The notes: generated by a model not told the origin, from the sequence alone. DNA of 64,000 nt from Thermus sp. LT1-2-5 (GCF_040363165.1 NZ_BSRG01000006.1:100144-164143), one strand, 5' to 3'; counted from the first letter of the stretch, positions 16,609 through 27,932 are shown. Made by a program: numbers and translations.

Positions 16609-17868
16609 ATGAAGAGGAAGACGGCAAGGTTTTGGAAGGCCCTCGCCCTTGGAGGCACCCTCGTCCTCGCTGCCTGCAACGGGGGTGGCCCCAGCGGCAC
16701 CCAGGTCCAGGTGGCGTTGGTGAACGGCTTGAACGAACCCATCAACGCCACCGCCGCCGCCTACCGGGTGGGAAATGGCTCCTTCCAGCCCCTGAGCCAA
16801 AGCGGGCCTGGGACCTACACCTTCACCGTCCCCGCGGGGCAGGACCGCTACACCGTGGTCTTTCGTTGCCCCTACTTCGGCACCTTAAGCGGCACGGTGC
16901 TTGCCCTGAGCTACGAGCTCACCTTGGCGGAGGCCACCGCCTTCAAGGCCCGCTGCCCCTCCGCCTACGCGGGCCCGGAGGCCAACCTTAACCAAACCGA
17001 CGACAACACCAGCAGCCAGGACTTCAACGGAGGATCGGCCGCGGCCTACTCGGCCACAAGCGGGGCACCCTTCTTGGACGAGGGAGGAGACAACGTGGTC
17101 AACGACATCGATAACTCCTTCCGCGTCCCCGTGGGCCCGAACCGAGAGGTGGCCATCTTCGGAGAAGTGAGCGGTACCTACTACTTCGGACGGGGCTTCT
17201 TCACCATCACCCCCACCACCACGAGCATTCCCCAGATCAGCGTGAGCCCAGTGAGCGCCACCTTTGGCACCGCCAACCCCGCCCAAGCCAACCTCCTGGG
17301 CAAGGAGGTAAACGTGTCCCTAGGCTCGGGCAACACCTTCCCCAAACCCAGCGCGGATCCAAACGACCTTTACCAAGTCCTGACCTTCAGCGGCAACAGC
17401 GCAGCCCTAAGGCGCATTCCCGCCTCGAGCCTCCCCGCCACGGTGAACCTCAGCGCCCCAAGCCTCACCTTTAGCCCCAGCGTGTCCCCACCGGTCCCAG
17501 GAGACCTTCCCACCTTCCAGGGCCTTTCCGCAAGCGGCTTCTCCGCAGGGATCAGCCTGAGGGGCTATCTTTTGGAGCTGACCTGGCCCACGAGCTCCCG
17601 TTGGCAGCACTTCGTGAGCCAAGGAGCCTTGAGCGGGAGCACCTACGCCCTTCCCGATCCCACGGGCGTGGCCGGGCTCAGCGCCCTAAAGCCCACCAGC
17701 GGGGACCTGGTAGGCTGGCAAGCGTTAGCCCTGGGCACGGACAAGCCCCTAAACCAGCTCTTGGCAGCGGATCCCATTCCCCAAGGGTTTGGCTTTGACC
17801 TCATAGACCGCCGCCTCGCCCTGGAGCTGGAGGCGGCATCGGATGCCAACTCCTACACCCAACCTTAG
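16609..17868 (+). CDS. Secreted lipoprotein of unknown function
   Basis: The 419-residue product has a signal peptide ending in lipobox LVLAAC (Cys23). The mature part is rich in Ser, Thr, Asn and Gly, with beta-strand-like segments, an early region (YTFTVPAGQDRYTVVFRCPYFGTLSG) reminiscent of surface or adhesin-like beta domains, and no recognised enzyme motif. RBS GGGAGGTGAT precedes ATG 16609. Upstream lie the four 11-bp repeats; downstream a strong terminator makes it a single-gene unit. It is the likeliest target of the divergent BTAD regulator. Its stop overlaps the stop of the convergent MFS gene. Confidence 0.75.
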   Translation: MKRKTARFWKALALGGTLVLAACNGGGPSGTQVQVALVNGLNEPINATAAAYRVGNGSFQPLSQSGPGTYTFTVPAGQDRYTVVFRCPYFGTLSGTVLALSYELTLAEATAFKARCPSAYAGPEANLNQTDDNTSSQDFNGGSAAAYSATSGAPFLDEGGDNVVNDIDNSFRVPVGPNREVAIFGEVSGTYYFGRGFFTITPTTTSIPQISVSPVSATFGTANPAQANLLGKEVNVSLGSGNTFPKPSADPNDLYQVLTFSGNSAALRRIPASSLPATVNLSAPSLTFSPSVSPPVPGDLPTFQGLSASGFSAGISLRGYLLELTWPTSSRWQHFVSQGALSGSTYALPDPTGVAGLSALKPTSGDLVGWQALALGTDKPLNQLLAADPIPQGFGFDLIDRRLALELEAASDANSYTQP

Positions 17869-19025
17869 CCGCTCTTTCCCCCCGAGGCCCCGCCCGTGGG
17901 CGGGGCCTTTTGCTGGAAGGCCCAGGGCCATAGGGCGATGCCCAAGGCGTAAAGCGCCAAGGTGGCCCCGAAGAGGTAATGGAAAGCGGCAAGCCCCATG
18001 GCCGCCTGGAGTTTGCCGGAAAGGGCGCTGGCCAGGGCAAAGAGGAGGCTCCAAAGCCCCGACTCCAGCAAGAAGAAGCCCGGCCGCTCCTCCTCGGGCA
18101 GGTAGTCCATCACCAAGGCGGCGTACACGGGCCCAGCAGCGTTCATCAAGGCCCCCCGCACCAAGAGGGCCACGGTGACCACGGGAAGCCAGGGGGCCCA
18201 GGCCAAAAGGGCTAGAAACGGAAGGGAAAGGGCCTGCACCCAGACGATAGCCCCGAGCTTCCCCACCATGCGCACCAAAAGGGGCTGGAGGAGCATCGCC
18301 CCCCCCGTGGCCAAGGAGGAAAGGGCGAAGACAAGCCCCGTGGCCCCGTAGGTGAGCCCAAACTTTTCCTTCAGGTAAAGGTTCAAAAAGGGGATGACGA
18401 GCCCCGCCCCAAAGCCGATGACCACCTGGGGTAGCAAAAGCCTAAGCCACACCCCAAAGCGCCCGCGAAGCTTAGGAAGCCTCCCCTCCCCTTCCGGCAA
18501 GCCCCGTAGCAAGGGCAGCGCCAGGAGGAAGAAGGGAAGGGCAAAGAGGAGCACGTGCCGCGCCCCCACCCACTCGGAGAGGAAGCCAGCGAGCAGGGTG
18601 GAGAAAAAGCCGCTCGCCGTGGTTAGGGCCGCCTGCAGGCTGAAGAGGGCCACCCGTCTTTCTGGGGGTACAAGCCGGGCCATGAGGGGCGCCGACGCCC
18701 CCTGCAACAGCGCCCCCGCCAGGCCATACCCCCCTAGGGCGGGGAAGACCAAAAGGCCAAGGCCCAGAAGAAGGCCGCTTCCCACCGCCAGGAAAAAGGC
18801 CATGTAGAGGCTTCTCAGGTAGCCCAGGCGGGGGATGAGGTAGGCCAGGGGCAAGGCGAAGACCACCCCCACGAGGAGGAGCAGGGCCTGGGCGTAGCCG
18901 ATGTGGGCCCGGGTGTAGCCCAGGGCCTCGAGGTGGAAGTTGAGAAAAAAATAGACCAAGTTGCCCCCGAAGGACCAGAGGAAACTTGCCAACACAAAAC
19001 GGTAGGCGGGGGAGATCCCCTTCAC
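17865..19025 (-). CDS. Major facilitator superfamily transporter
   Basis: A 386-residue protein with about 12 hydrophobic segments in two halves. YIRAHIG-type loop residues (YTRAHIGYAQALLLLVG) and a charged central loop (LPEGEGRLPKLRGRF) separate the halves. GTG 19025 is chosen because AGGAGG sits 6 nt upstream on the minus strand; longer in-frame extensions run into nth. It starts 16 nt after the nth stop, so it is probably cotranscribed with nth. The substrate cannot be inferred. The C-terminal codons contain the terminator of the opposing lipoprotein gene. Confidence 0.85.
   Translation of the reverse strand: MKGISPAYRFVLASFLWSFGGNLVYFFLNFHLEALGYTRAHIGYAQALLLLVGVVFALPLAYLIPRLGYLRSLYMAFFLAVGSGLLLGLGLLVFPALGGYGLAGALLQGASAPLMARLVPPERRVALFSLQAALTTASGFFSTLLAGFLSEWVGARHVLLFALPFFLLALPLLRGLPEGEGRLPKLRGRFGVWLRLLLPQVVIGFGAGLVIPFLNLYLKEKFGLTYGATGLVFALSSLATGGAMLLQPLLVRMVGKLGAIVWVQALSLPFLALLAWAPWLPVVTVALLVRGALMNAAGPVYAALVMDYLPEEERPGFFLLESGLWSLLFALASALSGKLQAAMGLAAFHYLFGATLALYALGIALWPWAFQQKAPPTGGASGGKSG
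17885..17911 (+). terminator. Intrinsic terminator of the lipoprotein gene
   Basis: A perfect 10-bp GC stem (GGCCCCGCCC / GGGCGGGGCC, loop GT) flanked by an A-T closing pair is followed by TTTT. It lies inside the 3' coding end of the convergent MFS gene. Confidence 0.85.
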
Positions 19026-19041
19026 CGAAAACCTCCTTGGC

Positions 19042-19695
19042 CTAATCCTCCCGGCTTGGGCAAAAGGGAGCGAGGACGCAAGCGGCGCAGCGGGGCTTCC
19101 GCGCCGTGCAGACGTAGCGGCCATGGAGCACCAGGGCGTGGTGGACGAAGACCCAGTCCTCCTTGGGGAAAAGCCTCTCCAAATCGGCCCCGATCTTTTC
19201 CGGGCGCCTGGCCTCCGTGAGGCAAAGCCTCCGGCTTACCCGGGCCACATGGGTGTCCACGGCGATGCCGGGGATGCCGAAGGCGGCCCCCAGGACCACC
19301 GTGGCCGTCTTCCAGCCCACCCCGGGAAGGCGCATGAGGGCCTCCTTGTCCTGCGGCACCTCCCCCCCGTGCTCCGCCACAAGCCGCTTCGCCAGGGCCA
19401 CCAGGTTCTTAGCCTTGGTCTTATAGAGGCCGATGCGCCGGATATAGGGCTCCACCTCCTCCGGGGTGGCCGCCGCCAGGGCCCTGGCGTCGGGGAAGCG
19501 GGCGAAGAGGGCCGGGGTGGCCTCGTTCACGCTTTTGTCCGTGGCCTGGGCGGAAAGGACCGTGGCCACCAGCAGTTGGAAGGGGCTACTATGCCTAAGC
19601 TCCGTGCGGGCACCGGGATAGGCCGCCTTGAGGGCCTTGAGGATCTCCAAGGCCCGCGCCTTCTTCGCCTTTTGCCCTTCCCTGGGGCAACCCAC
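19042..19695 (-). CDS. nth: Endonuclease III (base-excision repair DNA glycosylase/AP lyase)
   Basis: A ~217-residue HhH-GPD glycosylase: LLVATVLSAQATDKSVNEATPALF near residue 40, helix-hairpin-helix LMRLPGVGWKTATVVLG with catalytic Lys near residue 120, catalytic Asp in AVDTHVARVSRR, and the 4Fe-4S loop C-x6-C-x2-C-x5-C at the C-terminus. It removes oxidised pyrimidines from DNA. GTG 19695 is taken because TAGAGT lies 7 nt upstream; another in-frame GTG at 19704 overlaps that hexamer. Upstream it is divergent from the ASCH gene; downstream it leads into the MFS gene. Confidence 0.93.
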   Translation of the reverse strand: MGCPREGQKAKKARALEILKALKAAYPGARTELRHSSPFQLLVATVLSAQATDKSVNEATPALFARFPDARALAAATPEEVEPYIRRIGLYKTKAKNLVALAKRLVAEHGGEVPQDKEALMRLPGVGWKTATVVLGAAFGIPGIAVDTHVARVSRRLCLTEARRPEKIGADLERLFPKEDWVFVHHALVLHGRYVCTARKPRCAACVLAPFCPSRED

Positions 19696-19702
19696 GCCCT
19701 CC

Positions 19703-19712
19703 ACTCTACAAT
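19703..19712. promoter_or_regulatory. Overlapping divergent -10 elements (nth / ASCH gene)
   Basis: On the plus strand TACAAT (19707-19712) lies 6 nt before GTG 19719 of the ASCH gene. On the minus strand TAGAGT (19708-19703) lies 7 nt before GTG 19695 of nth. The two hexamers overlap by 2 bp, so the two promoters probably exclude each other. Confidence 0.55.
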
Positions 19713-19718
19713 GAGAGG

Positions 19719-20084
19719 GTGGAAAGGCCCAAAATCGGCCTCATCGTGCGCGAGCCCTACGCTAGCCTCATCGTGGACGGCAAGAAGACCTGGGAGATCC
19801 GCAAGCGCTACGCCCGCCACCGAGGGCCCTTGGGCATCATCGCCCAGGGCAGGCTCATCGGCCAGGCGGACCTGGTGGGGGTGGAAGGCCCCTTTAGCGT
19901 GGAGGAGCTCCTGGCCCACGGGGAAAAGCACCTGGCCGAGGAAGCCTTTCTCCGGGCTTACGCCCAAGGGGCTCCCCTCTACGCCTGGGTCCTGGAAAAC
20001 GCCTTCCGGTACGAGAAGCCCCTATGGGTCCCGCAGCGCAAGGGCCGGGTCATGTTCGTGGACCTCTCCGAGGTGCCGTGGTGA
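19719..20084 (+). CDS. ASCH-domain protein
   Basis: A 121-residue protein with the ASCH fold signature: IGLIVREPYASLIVDGKKTWEIRKRYARHRGPLGIIA, where the GKKTWEIR Lys/Glu/Arg set lines the presumed RNA or nucleoside pocket, followed by GQADLVGVEGPF. ASCH proteins bind RNA or modified nucleosides; one characterised branch (E. coli YqfB) hydrolyses N4-acetylcytidine. The GTG start follows TACAAT by 6 nt. The 3' end overlaps the convergent GNAT-ABC fusion gene by 35 nt. The specific substrate is not inferable. Confidence 0.82.
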   Translation: MERPKIGLIVREPYASLIVDGKKTWEIRKRYARHRGPLGIIAQGRLIGQADLVGVEGPFSVEELLAHGEKHLAEEAFLRAYAQGAPLYAWVLENAFRYEKPLWVPQRKGRVMFVDLSEVPW

Positions 20085-21786
20085 GCCCCCCGTAGCCCAC
20101 GAAGACCAGAAGGTCGGGGTCCAAGGCGGCGATGACCTCCGGGCGGTGGGTGGCGGCCACCAGGGTGATCCCCGCCTCCCGGCAAAGCTTGCCCAAGCCC
20201 AAGGCCACCCGGCGGGCGGTGGGCACGTCCAGATGGGCGGCAAACTCGTCGATGAGGAGGAGGTCTGGCCGATGGGCAAGAAGGAGGGCCAAGCGGAAGC
20301 GCTCCCTTTGCCCCGTGGAAAGCTCCTTAGGTTTGGCCCGGTAAAGCACGGCGTCGGAAAGCCCCACGCGGTTCAAGACCTCGATGGCCGCTCCCACGTC
20401 CCCTAGCCTCCGGTAGACCGCCTCGAGGACCGCCTCCTCCCCCAGCTCCACCTCCCGCTCCCCGGGGATGTAGGCTACCCGCCGCCCCGGGGGCACCCTC
20501 ACCTGGCCCAGGTCCGGGGGCTCGCCCAAAAGGAGGCGGAGCAGGGTGGTCTTCCCCGCCCCGCTCGCCCCCGCCAGGACCGCCAGGCTCCCCGGGGGGA
20601 TCTCCAGCTCCGCCCCCCTCAAGACCGCCCGCTCCACCACCCGGGCCTTTACCCCAAAGGCGGCCAAGGCCTCCGCCACCTCCGGAGAGAGCCCTTTGAG
20701 GTCCAGGTGGCTCCGGTAGGCCTTGTGGACCCCTTGGAGCCGTATGGGCCCCTTTAGGCCCTCCACCCGGCCAAACCGGGGCTGGAAGAGCCGCCCCCCA
20801 TGGGCCCGGGCCAGGGGGTCTTCTTGAAGGAAACGCTCCAGATAGGCCTGGGCCTCCTCGGTCAAAGGGTAAAAGAGCACGGGGCGCCCCGAGGCGGTAT
20901 CGAAGAGATACCGGAAGCCCACCTTCTCAAAAAAGGGGTGGTAGCGGGCCATCTGGGCGACGGTGTAGACCAGGTGCTTCTCCCGCCTCCCCTCCGGGGC
21001 TCCCCGCTCCCGGGCCCACTCCAGGGCCATGCGCACCAAAAGGCCGCCGAAGCCCTCCGAGCGGTAATCGGGGTGGACCACCACCCGGGCGATGCGGGCG
21101 GCGGCGGTGTGGACCCGGTCCAGGGCCGCCTCCCAGTCCCTTCCCCCCTCGTAGGTGGGGTGGAACCAGTCCCTGGGGAAAATCTTCTCCCGGATGTCCC
21201 GCTCCACCCCTTCTGGGGTCTTGCGGTGCATGCGGGGGATGGGAGGGTCCAGGCGCAGGTAGCCCAGGATTTTGGGCTCGAAGGGGAGGCGCTCCACAAG
21301 CTCCAGGACCAAAAAGCGGCTCGCTGGGGTGGAGCCCCGGATCTCCTTGAGCCGCGCCTCCCCGCCGCAGTCGCAAAGGGGCTTGGCGTTGGCGAGAAGG
21401 GTCTTGTGGCACTGGGTGCAGACCCAAAGGGCCACCACCTCCTTCTCCGAAGCGTAGTGGAACTGCTCCAGCTCGGCGATGGCCTCAAAGTCCCCCTCGT
21501 AGGTGGCCTCCCGCACGCGCAGGCGGTAGCGGTAGACCTCCTGGCCCAAGGGGCTTTCCCGCACGTGTACCAGGTCCCGGCTAAAGGGGGGCCAGATGGG
21601 GAAGGCCCCCTCCAGGGCATACTCGTCAAAGCCCAAGAGGGGCTTCTTGAACCCGGTGGCAAGGCGTACCCGGTCCCCGGGCCGAAGCCACTTGGCCACA
21701 TCCCCCGACATGCGCAGGAAAACGCCCCCCTCCAACAGCACCTCCCCGTACCAACGCCAGTAGACCCTGCGCCCTACGACCCGCAT
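20050..21786 (-). CDS. ABC-type ATPase fused to Zn-ribbon and GNAT acetyltransferase (COG2401-like)
   Basis: A 578-residue fusion. Residues 1-115 are a beta-rich N-terminal region; Cys123, Cys126, Cys138 and Cys140 form a Zn ribbon (CTQC..CDC). Residues ~155-310 contain a GNAT acetyl-CoA loop (HPDYRSEGFGGLLV, about 238-251). Residues ~350-578 are an ABC ATPase with Walker A AGASGAGKTTLL (~406), signature LSTGQRERFRLALLLA, Walker B DLLLIDEFAAHLD and the H-loop ATHRPE. The family is known (ABC ATPase with predicted acetyltransferase domain), but I know of no experimental function. There are no membrane segments. ATG 21786 follows the proS stop by 1 nt, so it is cotranscribed with proS. Confidence 0.83.
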   Translation of the reverse strand: MRVVGRRVYWRWYGEVLLEGGVFLRMSGDVAKWLRPGDRVRLATGFKKPLLGFDEYALEGAFPIWPPFSRDLVHVRESPLGQEVYRYRLRVREATYEGDFEAIAELEQFHYASEKEVVALWVCTQCHKTLLANAKPLCDCGGEARLKEIRGSTPASRFLVLELVERLPFEPKILGYLRLDPPIPRMHRKTPEGVERDIREKIFPRDWFHPTYEGGRDWEAALDRVHTAAARIARVVVHPDYRSEGFGGLLVRMALEWARERGAPEGRREKHLVYTVAQMARYHPFFEKVGFRYLFDTASGRPVLFYPLTEEAQAYLERFLQEDPLARAHGGRLFQPRFGRVEGLKGPIRLQGVHKAYRSHLDLKGLSPEVAEALAAFGVKARVVERAVLRGAELEIPPGSLAVLAGASGAGKTTLLRLLLGEPPDLGQVRVPPGRRVAYIPGEREVELGEEAVLEAVYRRLGDVGAAIEVLNRVGLSDAVLYRAKPKELSTGQRERFRLALLLAHRPDLLLIDEFAAHLDVPTARRVALGLGKLCREAGITLVAATHRPEVIAALDPDLLVFVGYGGLTTAPRRGPRT

Positions 21787-21787
21787 C

Positions 21788-24471
<2,684 letters not shown>

Positions 24472-24475
24472 GCGG

Positions 24476-25462
24476 TTAAAGGTACCCCGCCCGCCTGAGC
24501 TCCTCCTGGACCGCCTCCAGCACCAGCTCGTAGGCCCGGTCCAGGTCCACCCCCTTCAAGGTGGCCCCGGCGGCGGGCACGTGCCCCCCGCCTCCCAGCT
24601 TCAGGGCGATGTTCTGGGCGGAAACCCCGCCCCGGGAGCGGATGGACACCTTCACCCCCTCCTCCCGCTTGCGCAGGAAGACGGAAACCACGCTCCCCTC
24701 CACGTAGCGGATCAGACCCACGAAGTCGTCGGAGTCCTCCTCCTCCCGCTTGGCCTCCTCCGGCAGGTGGGCCGTGACCAAAAGCCCCCCGAAGTGGAAG
24801 GCCACGGTGGAGAGGACCTGGCCCATAAGGCGGAAGTAGGAGGGGGGGCGGAACTGCAGGCGGTCGGTGAGCTCGGCCAGCTTCACCCCGTAGCCCACCA
24901 ACTCCGCCGCCACCTTGAGCACCTCGGGGGTGGTGTTGGCGAAGCGGAAGTTGCCGGTGTCCGTGAGGATGCCGGTGAGCACGGGGGTGGCGATCTCCGC
25001 CGTCCAGGCCACCCCCAGAAGGTCGATGAGGTCCTTGACCATCTGGGCCGTGGCCGCCTTGGAGGGGTCCACCACGGCAAGCTGGCCGAAGCGGGGGTTG
25101 GTGCCGTGGTGGTCGATGTTGATGACGAACCCCTCCACCGGCACCCCCACCACCCTCGAGGGGTCGGCGCTGTCCAAGGCCACCAAGGTGGCCCCGGGGG
25201 GAAGCTGGTCCACGGGGTCGGAGTACTCCTCCTCCTTGGGGAGGAAGCGGAGGAAGCGGGGGGGCTCGGCCACCCAGCGGGCGTCCTTGCCCAAGGCCTT
25301 GAGGGCCCTATAGAGCCCCAAGGAGCTCCCGATGGCGTCCCCATCGGGGTCCACGTGGGTGGCGATGTAGATGGGGCCCTCCACCGCCTTCAGGACCTCG
25401 GCCACGAGCCGCATCTTTTCCCAGTACTTGGGGTCAGGGGCGTTCCCGTCCACGAAGCCCAT
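24476..25462 (-). CDS. nrnA: DHH-family nanoRNase / pAp phosphatase (NrnA-like)
   Basis: A 328-residue DHH/DHHA1 phosphoesterase: ATHVDPDGDAIGSSLGLYRAL near residue 33, VALDSADPSR, INIDHHGTNPRFG near residue 110, TGILTDTGNFRFANT and the DHHA1 motif GGGGHVPAAGA near the C-terminus. NrnA enzymes degrade 2-5-mer RNAs and dephosphorylate 3'-phosphoadenosine 5'-phosphate. The ATG follows the SDR gene's stop by 1 nt. It is the last gene of the six-gene aroA operon. Confidence 0.92.
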   Translation of the reverse strand: MGFVDGNAPDPKYWEKMRLVAEVLKAVEGPIYIATHVDPDGDAIGSSLGLYRALKALGKDARWVAEPPRFLRFLPKEEEYSDPVDQLPPGATLVALDSADPSRVVGVPVEGFVINIDHHGTNPRFGQLAVVDPSKAATAQMVKDLIDLLGVAWTAEIATPVLTGILTDTGNFRFANTTPEVLKVAAELVGYGVKLAELTDRLQFRPPSYFRLMGQVLSTVAFHFGGLLVTAHLPEEAKREEEDSDDFVGLIRYVEGSVVSVFLRKREEGVKVSIRSRGGVSAQNIALKLGGGGHVPAAGATLKGVDLDRAYELVLEAVQEELRRAGYL

Positions 25463-25463
25463 C

Positions 25464-26168
25464 CTACAGGTTCCACCCCCCCGCCACCTCGAGGACCTGC
25501 CCCGTGAGGTAGGGCTCCCGCACGAAGAAGAGCACCGCCCGGGCCACCTCCTCCAGGAGGGCGAGCCGCCCCATGGGGATCTCCTGAAGGGGCTTGGAAA
25601 CGGAGTTCTCCGCCACCCCGGGGGCCACCACGTTGGCGGTGATCCCCGCCGAGGCAAAGCGCTTAGCGATGGCCTTGGTGTAAAGGACCACCCCCATCTT
25701 GGCGATGGCGTAGGGGGTGATGTGGGGCCGGGCGATGGGGTGGGTGGCCCCGGCGTAGCCCAGGTTGACGATGCGCCCATACCCCTGGGCCACCATAAGG
25801 GGGAGAACCTTCTGGGTGAGGAGGAAGGTGGCGGTGAGGTTGGTGTCCATAATCCAGCGCCACTCCTCCAAGGAAACCTCCTCTATGGGCTTGTAGAGGT
25901 AATCCCCCACGTTGTTCACCAGGACCCCCACCCCCCCCAGGTGGTAGCGCACCTCCTCCACGAGGCCCGCCACCTCCTCCTCCCGGGTGAGGTCGGCCCG
26001 CACCGTGATGGCCTTCACCCCCAAGGCCTCCGCCTCGGCCCGGGTGGCCTCGGCCAGGCCCTGGGAGGTGCGGTAGTGCACGGCCACGTGGAACCCCTCC
26101 TTGGCCAAGGCCAAGAGGATGGCCCGGCCAATGCCTTTTGCGCTTCCCGTGACCAAGGCGACCCTCAT
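25464..26168 (-). CDS. Short-chain dehydrogenase/reductase, pteridine-reductase-like
   Basis: A 234-residue classical-length SDR with NADP-binding TGSAKGIGRAIL, HYRTS after the second strand, NNVGDYL and active-site YAIAK. The usual catalytic Ser about 13 residues before that Tyr is absent: the segment reads NLGYAGATHP. Loss of this Ser and the HYR-S type cofactor loop recall pteridine reductase/FolM proteins more than FabG. The substrate is unproven. ATG overlaps the Nudix gene's stop (ATGA). Confidence 0.82.
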   Translation of the reverse strand: MRVALVTGSAKGIGRAILLALAKEGFHVAVHYRTSQGLAEATRAEAEALGVKAITVRADLTREEEVAGLVEEVRYHLGGVGVLVNNVGDYLYKPIEEVSLEEWRWIMDTNLTATFLLTQKVLPLMVAQGYGRIVNLGYAGATHPIARPHITPYAIAKMGVVLYTKAIAKRFASAGITANVVAPGVAENSVSKPLQEIPMGRLALLEEVARAVLFFVREPYLTGQVLEVAGGWNL

Positions 26169-26569
26169 CCCAGATACCTCTCCAGAAGCGCCCGGGTAAA
26201 GGTGTTCAAGGGATACCGCAACCCCTCCTGCGGCGCTACCCAGGCCCAATCCAAAATCTCTGCGTTGGGCCTCACCTCCCCCTCGGCCTGGGCAATGTAG
26301 TTGAAGAGGAGCATGTGGGTGGGCCGGTAAAACTCCGGGCTGAATATGGCCTCCTGCACCAAAACCAAGCGGGCTGCACTCAGGCGAAGCCCCACTTCCT
26401 CCCGGAACTCCCGATTGAGGGCCTCCTCCAGGCTCTCCCCCCATTCCACCTTGCCCCCCGGTACCCCCCAAAGGCCCCGCCACTTGGCGGTGCGCACCAG
26501 GAGCACCTTACCCCCCTGCTCCACTAGGGCCCCCACCGTGGGGATGGGATACTGCGGGCGATCCTCCAT
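26165..26569 (-). CDS. Nudix hydrolase
   Basis: A 134-residue protein. The complete Nudix box GGKVEWGESLEEALNREFREEVGL (G-x5-E-x7-REFREE-x-GL) begins near residue 39 and binds the catalytic metal. The N-terminal VGALVEQGGKVLLVRTAKWRGLWGVPGG is the standard first sheet. The substrate (nucleotide or nucleotide-sugar pyrophosphate) cannot be told from sequence. Its 5' end overlaps the CDP-alcohol transferase gene by 46 nt; its 3' end overlaps the SDR start. Confidence 0.9.
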   Translation of the reverse strand: MEDRPQYPIPTVGALVEQGGKVLLVRTAKWRGLWGVPGGKVEWGESLEEALNREFREEVGLRLSAARLVLVQEAIFSPEFYRPTHMLLFNYIAQAEGEVRPNAEILDWAWVAPQEGLRYPLNTFTRALLERYLG

Positions 26570-27306
26570 ACGTACCCAAGGCCAAGATACAGGGCCTGGA
26601 GGAGGACGAAGGTGAGGTAGGCCGCAGGCTGGTGGAAGAGGAGGAACACCCCGAGGAAGAAGAGCTGGGTGCTAAGCCCCAGGTTCACCACCCCCGCCAA
26701 GGCCCCCTCGTCCCAAAAGCGCAAGGGGTCCAGGCCCAAGCGCCTCTGTAGGGAAAGCTCCAAGGCCCGGATGGCGCGGTCCTGGGGGAGGAAGAGGCGG
26801 GCGTAAAGGCCCCGAAGGAGGCGGAGAAGGGGGGTTTCGGGGTCCGGGGGTTCCTCGGGAAGGGGAAGCCCCCGCGCCTCCCGGTAAAGCCTTTCCAGGT
26901 TGAAGTCAAAGGACTGGACCAGGGTGAAGACGACAAAGGCGAGGAACGCCTTCTCCCCCTCCCCCGTGCGCAGGGCCAGGGCCAGGAAGAGGGCGAGGTT
27001 GCCCAGGAGGTCCATCTCCGTGTCCAAATAGCGGCCCAAGGCGCTCACCTCCCCCCGAAGCCGGGCAAGCTGCCCGTCGGCGTTGTCCAGCACGGTCTTG
27101 AGCTGGAGGAGGCAGGCTGCCCAAAGGTCCTCGCCCCGGTAAAGGAGCCCGGCGGCGAGGAGGACCAGGCCCGTGTGGAGGAGGACCAGGTGGGGAGGGC
27201 GCACCGGGGTGGGAAGGAGGAGGCGCACCAGGAGGTGGGCCAGGGGGCGGAAGAGGAGAACGTTGAGGAACTCCTGCACTGGCCTAGCCTTGGCCCCCGG
27301 CACCAT
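26524..27306 (-). CDS. CDP-alcohol phosphatidyltransferase family membrane enzyme
   Basis: A 260-residue membrane protein with the family motif DG-x2-AR-x8-G-x3-D-x3-D, read here as DGQLAR...GRYLDTEMD around residue 75, then several hydrophobic segments. The family transfers a phospho-alcohol from a CDP-activated donor, for instance in phospholipid or polar-lipid synthesis. The acceptor is unknown. The sequence between the motif and the last helices has an unusually long charged loop (about residues 140-200). ATG lies 2 nt after the cmk stop. Confidence 0.85.
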   Translation of the reverse strand: MVPGAKARPVQEFLNVLLFRPLAHLLVRLLLPTPVRPPHLVLLHTGLVLLAAGLLYRGEDLWAACLLQLKTVLDNADGQLARLRGEVSALGRYLDTEMDLLGNLALFLALALRTGEGEKAFLAFVVFTLVQSFDFNLERLYREARGLPLPEEPPDPETPLLRLLRGLYARLFLPQDRAIRALELSLQRRLGLDPLRFWDEGALAGVVNLGLSTQLFFLGVFLLFHQPAAYLTFVLLQALYLGLGYVWRIARSIPSPRWGP

Positions 27307-27308
27307 GG

Positions 27309-27932
27309 CTAGTCCTTCAGGTGGGCCAAGACCCAGGCCACCACCTCGTCCAGGGTCATGCCGCTGGTGTCCAGGACGAGGGCATCGGGGGCGGGGGCGC
27401 TTTGGGCCCGGTCCTTCTCGTCCCGCGCCAAGAGGTCCCGCAACACCGCCTCATAGGTCTCGGGCCGCTCCTGGGCCCGCCGCCTGGCCCGCACCTCGGG
27501 GCTTGCCGTGAGGTAGAACTTGTGGGGGGCCTCGGGAAACACCGCGGTGCCCATGTCCCGGCCCTCGGCCACGAAGGGCGGGGGCACCTCCTTGAGCCGC
27601 TCGTTCACCCAGGCCCGCACCCCCGGGTGGCGGGCCACCTCCGAGACCACCCGGTCCACCTCGAGGGTGTGAAGGAAGGGCGTGAGGTCCTCCCCATCCG
27701 CCAGAACCCGGTTTTCCCGCCCCGGCACCAGGCGCACCCGGTGCGCCTGGAGAAGCCGAAGAAGCCCGGCCTCGTCCTTAGGGTCCACCCCGGCCCTCAG
27801 GGCCAGGAAGGCCGCCGCCCGGTAGAGGAGGCCGCTGGAAAGGTAGGGCACCCCCAGGGCCTCCGCCACCCGCCTCGCCACGGAGCTTTTCCCCGAGGCG
27901 GAAGGCCCATCGAGGGTCACGATGCCCCGCAT
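27309..27932 (-). CDS. cmk: Cytidylate kinase
   Basis: A 207-residue CMP/dCMP kinase: P-loop [20 protein letters not shown] near residue 7, [49 protein letters not shown] near residue 120. ATG 27932 gives the family's usual N-terminus and lies inside the last codons of aroA (16-nt overlap). It phosphorylates CMP for nucleotide pools, and may support the CDP-alcohol chemistry of its downstream neighbour. Confidence 0.94.
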   Translation of the reverse strand: MRGIVTLDGPSASGKSSVARRVAEALGVPYLSSGLLYRAAAFLALRAGVDPKDEAGLLRLLQAHRVRLVPGRENRVLADGEDLTPFLHTLEVDRVVSEVARHPGVRAWVNERLKEVPPPFVAEGRDMGTAVFPEAPHKFYLTASPEVRARRRAQERPETYEAVLRDLLARDEKDRAQSAPAPDALVLDTSGMTLDEVVAWVLAHLKD

